Part shown: one piece after another, positions 1 to 17,978 of the stretch | Position numbering within the stretch: the first letter of the stretch is position 1 | Layout of the letters: every line of letters starts with the position of its first letter | From: Scenedesmus sp. ARA3 | Taxonomy: Eukaryota; Chlorophyta; Chlorophyceae; Sphaeropleales; Scenedesmaceae | Reading direction: 5' to 3' | DNA: 64,000 bases | NCBI GenBank assembly: GCA_004335835.1 | Contig: RWJK01001407.1 | Span: 64,685-128,684 of the forward strand | Position numbers and translations under genes: made by a program | The notes under the pieces: model-generated | The model's input: only the letters and a program-made list of their open reading frames with translations | The model's database searches: none | What the model was told of the DNA's origin: nothing

Positions 1-304
1 AATGCGTCCAGCTGCTGCTGGTGCTGGTCAAAGAGCGCATCCTGCTCAGCTTGCAGTGCTGCTTTCTCACTGGCAGCTCTCGAAACCCTGGCCAGCACAT
101 CTGCTTGCTGCTGCTGCTGCTGTTGGTAAAAGGCCTCGGTTTCAGCTCGCAATGCTGCTTGCTGGCTGGCAGCTCTTGAGACCCTGGCCAGGGCATCTGA
201 TTGCTGCTGCTGCTGCACTTGCAGCAGCTGCTGTTCGGTTGGCGGCAGGGTACCCTGAGGAGCAGCAGCTGATGTTCTAGCCGATGGGTGTTGCAGCTCT
301 GTAA

Positions 305-342
<38 letters not shown>

Positions 343-1303
343 GCTGGCTGCAGGGTGCGGCGCGGCGCAGTTGACATCCTAGCTGCTGAACTGCGCAATG
401 CACTAGCACAGGCACTAGAGGCGCTAGGCACACTTCTGTCATATGCAGCACCTTCCCCAATTGCTGGGTGCAAAGGCTCAACCTGATGATAGTGATATTG
501 CTCCTCATGATCTTGCACAACCTGCTGCTGCTGCTGCAATCTCAACTTGGTGAGCCTACTGCTGCTGCTGCTGCTGCCATGCTGTGCCTGTTTGCCATTG
601 CGTCGCCTCTGCTGCACCAGCGCAGCTACTGCTGCTGCAGCCTCAGCCGCTGCAGCAGCAGCTGCTGCTGCTGTCTCAGCGGCTTGCAGGGAGTCTGTAT
701 CATCTGTGTCTGCAGGCAGTGCCGCACCAACAGCAGCTGTAGCTGTAGTGGACAGCCGTGTTGCAGCTCCAGTTGCACTGCTCTGCTTACGCGAGTTGGT
801 CCTTGGTCCGGGCCACAAGCTGATCTCACTGCCTGCATCTACAGGGGTGCCTGCAAAGCCAGCAGTGCTACTGTCAGCTTCTGCCTGTGTTGATGCATAT
901 TTGCTCGTCTTGCCAATGCCGCTGCTGCTGCTGCTGGGTCTGCCGTTCACACTGTGTCGACCACCTGCTGGGCTGTTGCTGGGTTCAGCAGACTCAAACA
1001 GCTGCTGCTGCTGCTGCTGCTGGACTTCAAAGTCACCTGCTGTTAGCGGTGCAAGGTGTCTGCTAGAGCTGCGCGCAGCAGCAGGAGCCAGCATATTGCT
1101 GTGCCTGCTGCTGCCGCCAAGTCTATCGCCTTGCAGCAGGTCGCTGCTTGCAGACAAGCGGTGCACAACAAGAGGCTGAAGGGCACTGCTGCATGCGCTG
1201 CTGCTGCTGATGCGGCGGCTGTTGCGTTCCTGCTGCTGCCAGCTGTGCTGCCGTTGCTGCTGCATGTCCGGCTGCTGTGACTCATCTGCCTCATCAAACA
1301 GCG

Positions 1304-1335
<32 letters not shown>

Positions 1336-1375
1336 ATTGTTGAGGATGGTCGAAGGCTAGCTCTTGAGCTGCTTC

Positions 1376-1423
<48 letters not shown>

Positions 1424-2731
1424 CAAACGCAAGCTCAAACTCATCGTACACAGCATCATCCTGATTCCCTGCTGCTTGCGACCTCCGTGACGCATGTGAT
1501 GCACGCTGACGTTGATCAGCTTCAGGGCTGCTGAGGCTGCATCGTATGATGCTGCTGCTGCTGGGCCTCCTTTCAGCAGCAACAAGGGCGCTGCTGAAGT
1601 CATCTCCTCCTGCCTGCTCCAGCAGCATCTCACTGGGTGGCCTCAAACTGGCACCTGGCCTGGCTGTTTGAAAGCTGCTGCTGAAGAGCTTGCTGCTTCT
1701 GCGGCCTGCAGCAGCCGGAGCAGCAGATTGCATGCTGCTCGTGCGCGGCCGACTGCTGCCAGCACTGCTAGCGTTGACCATCATCTGGGCATTGATGCTG
1801 CTGCGGCTGCTGCTTCTGTGAGCAGCAGGCATGATCAGGAGATGTTGCTGCTCTTCTTCCACATAGTAGGAATTTGAACTGAGCCGGCCACCTGTCAGTC
1901 GCCTGCTGCTCCTGATGCTGCTGTGTCTGCCAGACTGGCTACGCCCCAGCAGCACGCCCCTAATGCTGCCAGCGCGGCTGCTGCTGCCCCTGCTGCCGCT
2001 GCTGCTGCCGTTGCGCAGGCTGAAACTGAATCTGCTCCTGCTGCTGCTTCTGCTGCTGCCCCTGCTGAGGCTCCTTGGAAGCCCAGGGACGTTCAAGCTG
2101 GCGAGTGTATCTTGGTCACTGTCGTTGTCACTTCCACTGCTGCTGCTGCTGCTGCTGCTGTCGTCACTGCTGGTGGCGGGAGAAATGAGCCAGCAGCACC
2201 AGTAGCGCAGGCTCCTGTGCAGGGCAAGCAACAAAAGAGAGAGCAAGGTCACATGCGCGTCCTGGCACCATCTGGCACATGACAGCTGAAGCTGCATAAT
2301 GGCGCGTCCTAGCGCAACCAATTCAGACAGAACCAACCAACTCTCACCGCTTGTCTGTCCTCACTGCTGGCTTGCTCCCTTTCCTGTGACTGCTGTGCCT
2401 CCTGTGTCTGGAAGTGCGGCCCCCAGCAACGCTTCCTTCAATGTCAGCCAGGCCTGCCACCCTGCTAGCTACTGAGGCACTGGCAGGCCTGCTGGCAGCC
2501 GCCAGGGTTGTAGCAGACAGACGGGGACTGGCACTAGTCCTGCCTGGCGGCCAGCGCATGTTGCTGCTGCTGCTGTTGCTGTCCTCAGCTGCTGCTGAGA
2601 GCAGCCGGGGACTGGCACTAGCCCTGCCTGGCGGCCAGCGCATGTTGCAGTTGCTGGCATCAGCTGCTGCTGAGCGCAGCCAGGACTGCCGCGCAGGCGC
2701 TGCTGCTGCTGCTGACATGCGCTGGGACAAG

Positions 2732-2797
<66 letters not shown>

Positions 2798-3014
2798 GGT
2801 GATTGAAGCAGTGCAGAGCTCCTTCGGGGGCTGCTGCCAGCAGCAGATGCACCAGATTTGCGTGGCACTGCTGCACCCTGTTGCCAAGAGCCTTGCATGT
2901 CTTGATGCTCCCAGCTGTCCAGATTTGCGTTGCTGCTGTTGCCATCCGCTGCGCCGCCTGCTGCTGCAGCAGCAGCAATGCTAGAGCGTCTGCTGCACCT
3001 GTCAGCAGCAGCCA

Positions 3015-3052
<38 letters not shown>

Positions 3053-3146
3053 GGCTGCTGCTGTGGCTGTTGCTGCTGCTGTGCAGCGCTGGCTGCTGCA
3101 TGGCTAGGCCGTCTGCTGACTGTGCTGTGCCTGGTGCTGCTGCTGC

Positions 3147-3189
<43 letters not shown>

Positions 3190-3929
3190 CAACAAATTCA
3201 TGCTGGCAGTACTACTCCTGCGCCTGGCTGGTGAGTTTCCTGCAAGCTGAGAGCCTGCTGAGTCAGCGTCCTCCTGCAGCAGCAGCATGCTGTCATCTGC
3301 AGCAACTTCAAGGTGTGTGCTGCTGTTTCTTGCACTCCTGCTGCTCGCCCTACCCCTGCTGCTCCTGCTGTGCCTTGGCTCTGTAGCACCCTTATCATCA
3401 TCGTGGTCTTCAACAGCACTTCTGCTCTCTGCTGCTTCCCACCAGCCATCCACTGTCTCATCATCACCTGAATAGCCACCACCACCACCACCACCACCAC
3501 CACCACCACCACCACGAGCAGCAGGACTAGCATCTGCATTCGCTGCTTGCGTGCCGCTGATGCGGCTAGCACGTGCTTGGCCTGGTGGTGTCTTGGGTGG
3601 CTGAGCTGCCGCGGCTTGCAGAGCATCCCTCCACAGCTCCTGCAAGCATTACGCATCAAATATCACGCATCATTACGTATGTTTGTTACCTGGTGCAACA
3701 GCTGTTCAAACAGCACAGCGGTGGCTGTGAGATGCCTTCAAATTTAAACATAAAACCAGACTGTAGTGACAATTCCACTGCCACCAGTGCCACAACAAAG
3801 AAATGATTATGGAATCATCCCCCAAATCCTGCACCCCACCTGAAGCTCCAAGGTGGCAGCCGCAAGGCGGTACTGCCTGTACTGCTGCTGCTCAGCAGCA
3901 CCAGAGCCCCCTCCCGCCGCTGCTGCTGC

Positions 3930-3963
<34 letters not shown>

Positions 3964-4338
3964 GTGGCTGCTGGGTCTGGTGCTATCTCCAGCAGGTGGT
4001 GGTCCAGCTTGGCAGCAGCGCTGCGGCTTGGTGCTGCTACTGCTGAGATGCGTGCTCCTGCAAGCTGGATGATGCCGAGTGCTTTGGAGCTGCTGCTGTT
4101 GCGGAAGTAGAACAGCTGCTGGCCCTGCAGGTACACACACGTGCAAGGTACACGTGCAAGGTAACCTTGATGAAGACGTCTGGCAAAAGAGTTGGGTTGA
4201 TTTTTGAGCAACATTGCAGGAGCAACAGGTGTTGTATGTGATGACGATGCAAGAAGCAAGCATACTGTGTAGCTCTCCCTGCATGCTGCAGCGCAAGACG
4301 CCGTGCTGTGTATACTCTTGCTGTGCTATGTGCTGCAT

Positions 4339-4392
<54 letters not shown>

Positions 4393-4807
4393 TGCACCTT
4401 GAGCACAAAGAAGCGCCTGCGCCATGTGTGGTCCTTGTGGCCTGCAGCAGCACAGCAGCAGGAGCAAGCAAGCAAGCACGTGTCTACATGTTGCAACTGT
4501 GTGCTACATAAGCCCGCACAAGTAAGACTATGCCTTGCTGTATATGCTGCAGCGGTTGCAGGTGAGCAGCTGGTGCATCTACGTCTACACGTCTGGCTGT
4601 TGCTGGAACAGCATGTGCACAGCTTGCAGGCACGTTTTGCACTTATCAAGCTTCCTCCAAGTGCAAGTGAGCAGTTGGTGCACATGTTACACATCGCAGG
4701 GCTGTTGCTGTAAAGACATGTGAGCACTGCTCAGCTTGCAGGAACTTCCAGCACTCACCAAGCTTTTCCAAGTGCCCGCACAAGTCTGCCGGCGCCCAGT
4801 GAGCAGA
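1..4807 (-). CDS. PH-domain protein with long Ser/Gln/Ala-rich tail (partial, runs off left edge)
   Basis: Exons in transcript order on the minus strand: 4807-4759, 4441-4398, 4124-3840, 3639-2348, 2214-1. All junctions are GT-AG and in phase. The first three exons and the start of the fourth give a pleckstrin-homology domain: GHLEKLG, then HTWRRRFFVLK, then GQQLFYF, ending in the usual C-terminal helix with a Trp (ELWRDALQAAAA). PH domains bind phosphoinositides or proteins, so a signalling or membrane-adaptor role is inferred. The rest is disordered, with runs of Gln (about 20), Asn (14), Gly (13), Ser and Ala, and open without a stop to base 1. Near the left edge two copies of a roughly 32-residue unit (LARVSRAAS, then AAL.AE) look coiled-coil. 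The first exon was not found; an ATG at 5132 in a short open stretch is possible but not joined. Sure of the PH domain and frame, unsure of the N terminus and the end. Confidence 0.8.
2735..4390. repeat. Cluster of trinucleotide and hexanucleotide microsatellites in the PH gene
   Basis: A pure CTG tract of about 20 units lies at 2735-2795 and encodes poly-Gln on the minus strand. Another lies at about 3018-3050. A TTG/GTT tract at about 3145-3190 encodes poly-Asn, and a CCA tract at about 3475-3513 encodes poly-Gly. A CTG tract at about 3932-3962 encodes poly-Ala in the PH exon. A TTGCTG hexamer tract at about 4338-4390 lies in an intron. Exonic tracts keep the reading frame because the unit is three bases. 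Confidence 0.9.
4540..4700 (-). repeat. Degenerate copies of a PH-gene exon in its own intron
   Basis: On the minus strand, the exon at 4807-4759 (TGCTCAC, then CACTTGGAAAAGCTTG before the donor) is echoed at about 4640-4685 (TGCTCACTTGCACTTGGAGG then AAGCTTGATAAGTG). A shorter echo lies at about 4555-4580. The donor is damaged (GATAAG) in the longer copy. These are probably non-functional remnants of tandem duplication. Confidence 0.5.
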
Positions 4808-5132
4808 CTGAAAACAGTAGACAGAGCGCAGAAGAAACAGACAATGCTGTCAGCTTCTGCTGCTTCAAGCACATACTGTTGTTGAGTCTGTGTCGCATGC
4901 TTGGTGCATGTTGTTGCGTGATGCAGTGCTGTACAGGCACAACAGCTTGCAAATCTCCAGGTAACAACGTAGGAAACTGCAGACGTGATCACCTTGCCCA
5001 TCACATACTGCTGTTGCGATGCTGCTTGCAGGCACTGCTGCTGATGTGCATGCACGCATAAGCTGTCAGGGACTGGACGTCTTTGAAGTGTACTGCAGCC
5101 TGAGACAAAGTCAACTCATCGATGCAGGCCAT

Positions 5133-5544
5133 ATAGCTGCTTGGTAGTGGTGCTGGTGGTATCAGCTGCTGAATGCATTCAAGAGCGCATCGGTCAATCG
5201 CGCTTTAGTCACCACAGGGCGAGTTGAACAGCTGCAAAACAGGGGGAGTGCATGGGACATGGAAGTGTAAAAGAAGTGCAAAAGCTAATGTTACTTGTTT
5301 AAACGTTGTTTTTGTTCAATCGTGTGTGCCTTATCGTGTGTTCGTGCGAAGCAGGGTAACTTGTGCCGAAACTGGCTTGCCTGGCAAACTCGTCCGTCAC
5401 CACATTCGTCACCTAATCACATTTTTTCTTTAAAATCTACCAATGCGAGCATATGAAGATGTCCTGACATGTGGTGACGACCACCATCGCGGCAAGCAGC
5501 AACAGCAGCAGTAACACACCAGCCCACCACAGCGAAGCAGCACC
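5133..5544. promoter_or_regulatory. Divergent intergenic region between PH gene and TsaD gene
   Basis: About 410 bases with no convincing coding exon separate the likely 5' side of the minus-strand PH gene from the TsaD start codon. Promoters for both should lie here, but no TATA box or other motif was identified with confidence. The first PH exon may lie just left of this stretch. Confidence 0.4.
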
Positions 5545-8129
5545 ATGGCTCACACCTGCCTCAGGCATAGCACACATAGGTTACGCTTAGAGATGTCTCG
5601 AGCATGCCATGCTGCCTCAAGAGTAGCGTGGGGCAGCAGCAACAGCAGGACACCCTTTCAGCGGCACACCAGCAGCACCTGCAGCAGCAGGCGCACTTTT
5701 TGCCATGCGGCAGCAGCAGCTGGAGACAGCAGCCCTGCGAGCCCAAAGCCTTTCGTTATTCTTGGCATAGAGAGCAGCTGCGATGACACAGCAGCAGCAA
5801 TAGTAACGAGTGATGGCAGGGTCCTAGGAGAGGCCATCGCCACTCAGGCAGAGCTGCATGCCCCATGGGGAGGGGTGGTGCCGAATTTGGCACAACAGGC
5901 ACACAAGTGAGTGAACTGTTACATTTATGATATCTTAATTTTTTTAGAACACGACAAACTGCTGGACGGCCATGTGCCGCAAGGCTGCAGGAACGGCCAT
6001 GTGAATCAAGCAGTGGCTGCAAGGGCTGTGTGTGCCAGCCAGCTGTGCCGTCCCCGCATGCATGCGGCTTACCTAACCATACGTCGTCAGCAGCTGCACA
6101 TACATGCACGCATGCTAGCAGTGCAGGTTCAGGCAGGCATGCTTGCTAGTCATACTACGCAGTGCGCAACTCTTCACTGGTGAACCGGTCCACAGCCATC
6201 CTTGCGCATGCTTGCATGCACTCCCACTTGTGTCATCTGCCCCACCCCACCCCCCGCTGCCCACCACCACCCCGCAGGGACGCCATAGATCGCATCAGCG
6301 CTGTCCCAAGCACAGCTGCAACCTGCACGCTCGAAGCATGCTTGACTACTCTCGTGCTGATTTCCTCTCCCGACCCCTGCAGGGACGCCATCGACCGCAT
6401 CGTCGCGTCAGCACTGTCCCAAGCGCAGCTGCAACCAGCAGCGCTTGACGCAAGCTGACAAACTCTCCCACTTACACTCTCTCCCCCACCCCCTGCTCCG
6501 CACCACCGCCCGCGCAGGGACGCCATAGACTGCATCGTCACATCGCTGTCCCAAGCCCAGCTGCAACCAGCATTGCTTGACGCATGCTTGCATGCTCGTG
6601 CCCTTATTTCTCTCCCATTCCTCGCTGCACACCCAACCATTGCAAGGACGCCATCGACCGCATCGTCACGTCAGCGCTGTCCCAAGCTCAGCTGCAACCA
6701 GCAGCGCTTGACACCAGCTTGACTACTCTCGTGGTTTTTTCTCTCCCCACCCCTGCCCCACCCCTGCAGGGACGCAATCGACCGCATCGTCGCGTCAGCA
6801 CTCTCTCAAGCGCAGCTGCAGCCTTCCTCACTGGACGCCATCGCCGTCACAATCGGCCCCGGCCTCAGCTTGTGCCTCGATGTCGGCATGTCGGCGCATG
6901 CTCGACTGCTCTCGTGCTTATGTTCTCTCCTCACCTCTGCAGGGACGCCATCGACCGCATCATCGCGTCAGCGCTGTCCCAAGCTCAACTGCAGCCTTCC
7001 TCACTCACACATGCTTGCATATTTGCGCACATGTTCTGTCCCCCACCCCCTGCAGGGACGCCATCGACCGCATTGTGGCATCAGCGCTCTCCCAAGCGCA
7101 GCTGCAGCCTTCCTCACTGGACGCCATCGCCGTCACAATCGGCCCAGGCCTCAGCTTGTGCCTTGATGTCGGCGTGCGCAAAGCACACGCACTGAGCCGC
7201 ACACACAGCATCCCAATTGTGCAAATACATCACATGGAGGCACATGCGCTAGTGGCAAGGATGGCAGCAGGCGGCAGTGAGGCGCTGCCGTTTCCGTTCC
7301 TGTGCCTGCTGGTGTCTGGGGGGCACAATTTACTGGTGCTGGTGAAAGGGGTGGGCAGTTATGTGCAGCTCGGGACAACTCTGGACGATGCATTGGGTGA
7401 GTGGAGCAGGTATACGATCTAATAGCAATCTAATATCGATTTGCTGCCTGTTATTGCTGGTGCAGCCTGAGTTTGCTGGTGTTGGTGAAAGGGGTGGGCA
7501 GCTATGTGCAGCTGGGCACAACCTTGGACGATGCATTGGGTAAGAGCAGCAGATATATGTTGTAAAAATGATAGGTAGTAGTGACTTGCAGCATGAGTTT
7601 GCTGGTGCTGGTCAAAGGGTTGGGCAGCTATGTGCAGTTAGGCACAACGCTGGACGACGCGCTGGGTGAGTAAGGTATGATGTAGCAGATATAATCTAGT
7701 GTGATTTAGTAGAGACGTGCAGCCTGTGTTTGCTGGTGCTGGTGAAAGGGGTGGGCAGCTATGTGCAGCTGGGCACAACTCTGGACGATGCGCTGGGTGG
7801 GTGGAGCAGAGCTGATCTAGATTTGATCGAGACATCTAGAAACAGATGTGATGTAGGATTAGCGTGTGGCCTGTATCTGCTGGTGCTGGTGAAAGGGGTG
7901 GGCAGCTATGTGCAGCTGGGCACAACTCTGGACGATGCATCGGGTGAGTGGAGCAGATCTGATCTAGAAACGATGTAGTGGCACGCTGACAGCTGATGTG
8001 CAATGTATTGTGGGATATGTGTAGAATCACTCCTGCTGTCTTCAAAGCGGTTGAAAAGGACAGTTTGTTTTGGAAGTGTGTGACGCCCTGCGGCTTGCCG
8101 TGTCAGTGCAGCAGAAAGCTGATGGCTGC

Positions 8130-8169
<40 letters not shown>

Positions 8170-10145
8170 GCTGCACAGGCGAGGCATATGACAAGGTCGC
8201 CCGCATGCTAGGCCTCGATCTCAAGCCCAACGGCGGTGCAGCACTAGAGGCCATTGCACGGCAGGGTAACCCAGATGCCTTTGCATTTGGGGTGCCTATG
8301 AAAAAGTATGGCAACTGCGACTTCTCATATGCGGGGCTGAAGACCAGCGTTCGGCTGTGCATAGAAAAGAACCTCGGGTCAGCTGAGGGGTTTGGCAAGC
8401 GCGCAACAGTAGACCTGCAGCAGCAGGCAGCAGCAGCAGCAGGCAGTGAAGCCGCAGCAACCAGCAGCAGTAGTGAGGCTGCCGATGACCAGCAGCAGCA
8501 GCAGCAGCAGCAGATGAAGGCAGATATAGCAGCTTCTTTCCAGAAGGTGGCAGTGCAGCATTTGGTGATGCGCCTCAAGCGGGCAATCACATGGGCGCGT
8601 GAGGAGTGTCCTGAGCTGCAGCATCTGGTGGTGGCTGGTGGCGTGGCCAGCAACCAATACGTGCGGCAGCAGGTGTCACAGGTGGGCGCTGTGGAGGTTT
8701 TAGGAGCATGGCCTGCTGCTTGCTCAGTGTGTTTGTTGATGCTGTGTGCCTAGGCTATATCACACTTTTTACTGATTTTTTGCTTTCATCGTACTCAACC
8801 TCTTCTTGTCACCAGTTGTTGTCTGTGTGTGCAAGTCGCTGTGGCGGCTGGTATGCAGCTGGTGGTCCGCCTGCGTTCTAGTGCACAGACAACGGCGTGA
8901 TGGTGGGATGGTCGCCCATCCTGTAACTCATACCAATTTGTCTGGCATTACTGCTTGTTTCGTTTGCGCAGGTCGCTGAGGCGTCTGGCATGCAGCTGGT
9001 GGTGCCGCCTGCGCGCTGGTGCACAGACAACGGCGTGATGGTGGGCTGGGCGGGCGTGGAGCGGTGAGTGGTTTTGCGCTCGATGGGGTGTGATGGTGTG
9101 CTGAAGGGCGGGTGGGTGGGGAGGCGTTGACCGGTGAGTGCTGGTACACAAAGAATGGCGTGATGGTTTGCTGGGAAAGCATTGAGCAGTGAATGATTTT
9201 GAGCTTGTCAGAGATGAAGGCAGCTGAAGGGTGGGGGGATGAATGGTGGGTGCTGGTGCACAGACAATGGCGTGATGGTGGGCTGGGCGGCCGTTGACCG
9301 GTGAGCAGGTTGTTTTTCCCCTGCCTATTGAGCCTGTCATTGGTCCCCCAGACCGGCCAGGTTACTTGTGCACATTAGTGAGAGTGCGGTACGTCTGGGC
9401 ATGCCACCAGCACGCGCTTTCGCCTGGCTTGGTGGACCTGCATGGTGAACCAGCAAACAAGGGAACACCACCATCAGGACGGCTTGAGCAGGCATCCAGC
9501 AGACCTGCATGGAACTCGTTGTTGCAGTCGCAACACATCCACAACCTCGCTGCTTTGCTTGCCTGCAGGTACCGCCTGGGCCTGGTGCAGCCCCCGGCGC
9601 CCCAGTCTAAGCACATTTGATGTTGTCCGATCCATATACTGCTGCACTATTTGAAACAGGCTGTCAGAGTGGCAACACATTCACAACCTTGCTGGTTTGC
9701 TTGCCTTGCTGCCTGCAGGTACCGCCTCGGCTTGGTGCAGCCCCCAGCGCCCCAGTCTAAGCACATTTGATGTTGTCCGATGCACAAACTGCTGCACTCT
9801 ATGGAACAGACTGTCAGAGTGGCAGTCATTCACAACCTTGCTGGTTTGCTTGCTGCTTGCATTTGCAGGTACCGCCTGGGCCTGGTGCAGCCCCCGGCGC
9901 CGCAGCTGCCAGCAGACGGCTCCCCTGAGTGGGTTGAGCTGCGGCCCCGCTGGCCCCTCACCAGCAACAAGCATGCCAAGAGCATGCCGCCGGTGCTGAG
10001 CATGAAGAAGCCTGACAAGTCAGTTGTCAGCCTGACAGACCTGACGCAGCAGGAGCTGGCGGCGAGGAGTGCAGCAGCAGCAGGTGTAAGCTTGCCAGAA
10101 GCCGCAGCAACAGCAGCAGCAGCAGCAGCAGGCTTAGGCAGTTAG
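5545..10145 (+). CDS. Organellar tRNA N6-adenosine threonylcarbamoyltransferase (TsaD/Qri7/OSGEPL1 family)
   Basis: This enzyme transfers the threonylcarbamoyl group to A37 of ANN-reading tRNAs. Best model: 5545-5906, 7056-7396, 8179-8681, 8972-9063, 9869-10145; 1575 bases, 524 residues. The start sits in a good context (CACCATGGC) and opens an Arg/Ser/Ala-rich presequence of about 70 residues, so mitochondrion or plastid is inferred. Family motifs: [13 protein letters not shown] at the N terminus; HHMEAH with His180 and His184 as metal ligands; [38 protein letters not shown] with the third metal ligand Asp; then ELRPRWPL. A Gln/Ala/Ser insertion of about 45 residues interrupts the C-terminal lobe. 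Four introns carry diverged copies of neighbouring exon ends, so alternative splicing is possible; the chosen exons are those that continue the conserved protein. The family call is secure; exact ends of exons 2 and 5 are less so. Confidence 0.9.
6278..7050 (+). repeat. Six decoy copies of the TsaD exon 2 acceptor end
   Basis: Intron 1 holds six upstream copies of the exon 2 start (GACGCCATCGACCGCATCGT and what follows). They begin near 6278, 6383, 6518, 6646, 6770 and 6943, before the real exon at 7056. All but the fourth keep a CAG acceptor and a C-rich tract. Spacing is 105-173 bases. The copy at 6770 is the longest, reaching about 6888 and remaining open through the residues matching [11 protein letters not shown]. 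The others match only about 60 bases and then diverge. Confidence 0.9.
7470..7955 (+). repeat. Four decoy copies of the TsaD exon 2 donor end
   Basis: Intron 2 repeats the last 60-70 bases of exon 2 (coding for [20 protein letters not shown]) at about 7473, 7599, 7727 and 7878. Each is followed by a GT donor-like site (GTAAGA, GTGAGT, GTGGGT, GTGAGT). The copies lie just behind the genuine exon end, the mirror of the acceptor copies in intron 1. The intron then ends in a CTG tract and a CACAG acceptor at 8178. Confidence 0.9.
8830..9780 (+). repeat. Decoy copies of TsaD exon 4 and the exon 5 acceptor end
   Basis: A degraded copy of exon 4 lies at about 8835-8915 in intron 3 (GGTATGCAGCTGGTGGT then the CACAGACAACGGCGTGATGG core). 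Partial copies lie at about 9140-9190 and 9249-9302 in intron 4. The exon 5 start (CAGGTACCGCCTGGGCCTGG) appears at about 9567 and 9717 before the used site at 9869. The first two exon 5 copies run into a shared sequence (CCCCAGTCTAAGCACATTTG) rather than the coding continuation. Confidence 0.8.
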
Positions 10146-10600
10146 CATCCCTAATATCGTCAGCAGACGGCTCCCCCGAGTGGGTTGAGTTGCGGCCCCG
10201 CTGGCCCCTCACCAGCAACAAGCATGCTAAAAGCATGCCGCTGGTGCTGAGCATGAAGAAGCCTGACAAGTCAGTTGTCAGCCTGACAGACCTGACACAG
10301 CAGGAGCTGGCGGTAAGGAGTGCAGCAGCAGCAGCAGCAGCAGGGGGGAGTTTGCCAGAAGCAGCAGCAGCAGCAGGTGTAGGCGTAGGCAGTTAGCATC
10401 CCTACTAACACCAGGAGGGGGCTCTCCCTAGTGGGTTGAGCTGCGGCCCCGCTGGCCCCTCACCAGCAACAAGCATGCTAAAAGCATGCCGCCAGTGCTG
10501 AGCATGAAGAAGCCTGACAGGTCGGTTGTCAGCCTGACAGACCTGACGCAGCAGGAGCTGGCGGCGAGGAGTGCAGCAGCAGCAGGGGAAAGCTCGCCAC

Positions 10601-10634
<34 letters not shown>

Positions 10635-10823
10635 TGTAGGCAGTTAGGATCCCTACCATTGTCAGAAGGGTGTTCCTTTGAATGGGTTGAGCTGCGGCCC
10701 CGCTGGCCCCTCACCAGCAACAAGCATGCCAAGAGCATGCCTCCGGTGCTGAGCATGAAGAAGCCTGACAAGTCAGTTGTGAGTTCAACAGACTTGACAC
10801 AGCAGGAGCTGGCAGCGAGGAGC

Positions 10824-10875
<52 letters not shown>

Positions 10876-11110
10876 GGGGAAGCTTGCCAGAAGCAGCAGC
10901 AGCAGCAGCGGCAGCAGCAGGCGTAGACAGTTGAGCATCCCTGCTAATGTCGGAAGGGGTTCCCTTTTAGTGGGTTGAGCTGCGGCCCCGCTGGCCCCTC
11001 ACCAGCAACAAGCATGCTAAAAGCATGCCGCCGGTGCTGAGCATGAAGAAGCCTGACAAGTCAGTTGTTGCCTAACAGACCTCACGCAGCAGGAGCTGGC
11101 GGCAAGGAGT

Positions 11111-11154
<44 letters not shown>

Positions 11155-11170
11155 GAGCGCGCCAGGACCA
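10146..11170 (+). repeat. Four extra tandem copies of the TsaD C-terminal coding segment
   Basis: After the modelled stop, the segment for GWVEL-type tail through [20 protein letters not shown] and the poly-Ala end recurs. The copies begin near 10161, 10420, 10668 and 10961, with spacing about 245-295 bases. Most remain open from the shared core to a stop after a variable GCA tract; the last has a small frame change before its GCA run (VVA then a stop). They could be alternative last exons if preceded by usable acceptors, or simply 3' flank. No acceptor is obvious before most of them. Confidence 0.85.
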
Positions 11171-11933
11171 GCAGCAACATCTGCAACAGGTTAGGCAGTC
11201 AGCAGCGCAGTGCAGCAGCAACGTTTTTGGGGCGGGAGCCTCTTCTGGTACCGCCAGGATGTGTCTGGCAGGACACCTGAGTGTAACATTGTCGCAGGTC
11301 CAGTGCCAGGTATCTCTGCCTGACTTTCGCTTGGACGCTGGTGCCAAGGAAACGTGTTTGTGCAGGCTGTGCTGGGAGCTGCTGCACCAGGCCCGCATGC
11401 AGCTGCAGAGCAGTTGTGCGCCAAGCAGTGCTTGTTGTTAAAATGGAGTTTTCAGAGTTTGGTTCCACTTTTGTTCAGAGTTTTGTGTTGTTTTGATTGC
11501 GTGTCATGGACTTGAAGTGTGATCAACATGCATTTCGCACTCTGTTGTCGTTGGCAGCTTCTTGCTGCAGGGTTGCACAATGTTGCACAGAGGGACGATG
11601 GACCTGCATGTGTGCAGCATGGTCAAGCTTGACCATGTGCCTAGGCACTACCGGCAGCATCGGCGTTCAGCTACAGCGGCCTAACGCAGCTGAAGCTGCT
11701 TGGTTTCTGTTTCGCAGGGTGAGAAGGTTTTCAGACACTGTTGTGCACGTGGATGTGGCAAGGTCGCGAGCTGATTACTACTCGTTACTTCGTGACTAAG
11801 CCTGTTCCCATGGCACCCTTCGCTGCTGCAGGCCTTGCTTGTTTGAATGATACAGTACATTAATCACGCTGTATTACGCCAGTCTTGACAAGATCTCACA
11901 GGTCACTGCAGTACATTTGCGGCGTGAGGCAAG
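11171..11933. other. Unassigned stretch between TsaD tail copies and the aminotransferase
   Basis: About 760 bases with no recognised gene. A plus-strand stretch ending at 11799 (about 11716-11799) follows a CAG acceptor-like site and reads RRFSDTVVHVDVARSRADYY before a stop. It looks more protein-like than its surroundings but matches nothing I know. The rest should hold the TsaD 3' end and the aminotransferase promoter. Confidence 0.3.

Positions 11934-17978
<6,045 letters not shown>

Noticed and set aside
1..4400. Many plus-strand open frames made of Leu, Cys or Ala runs
   Set aside because: They are the other readings of CTG tracts opposite the minus-strand PH gene; no domain, and the minus frame is continuous over exons with matching phases.
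6278..6950. Each TsaD exon 2 copy as a genuine consecutive exon
   Set aside because: Most run out of frame or lack a donor, and including them would repeat the same helix several times in a compact enzyme fold.
9311..9360. Similarity of this intron stretch to 63115-63170 (shared TGAGCCTGTCATTGG)
   Set aside because: Fifteen identical bases plus weak flanks are not far above chance in 64 kb with low-complexity sequence; a dispersed repeat cannot be claimed without a genome search.
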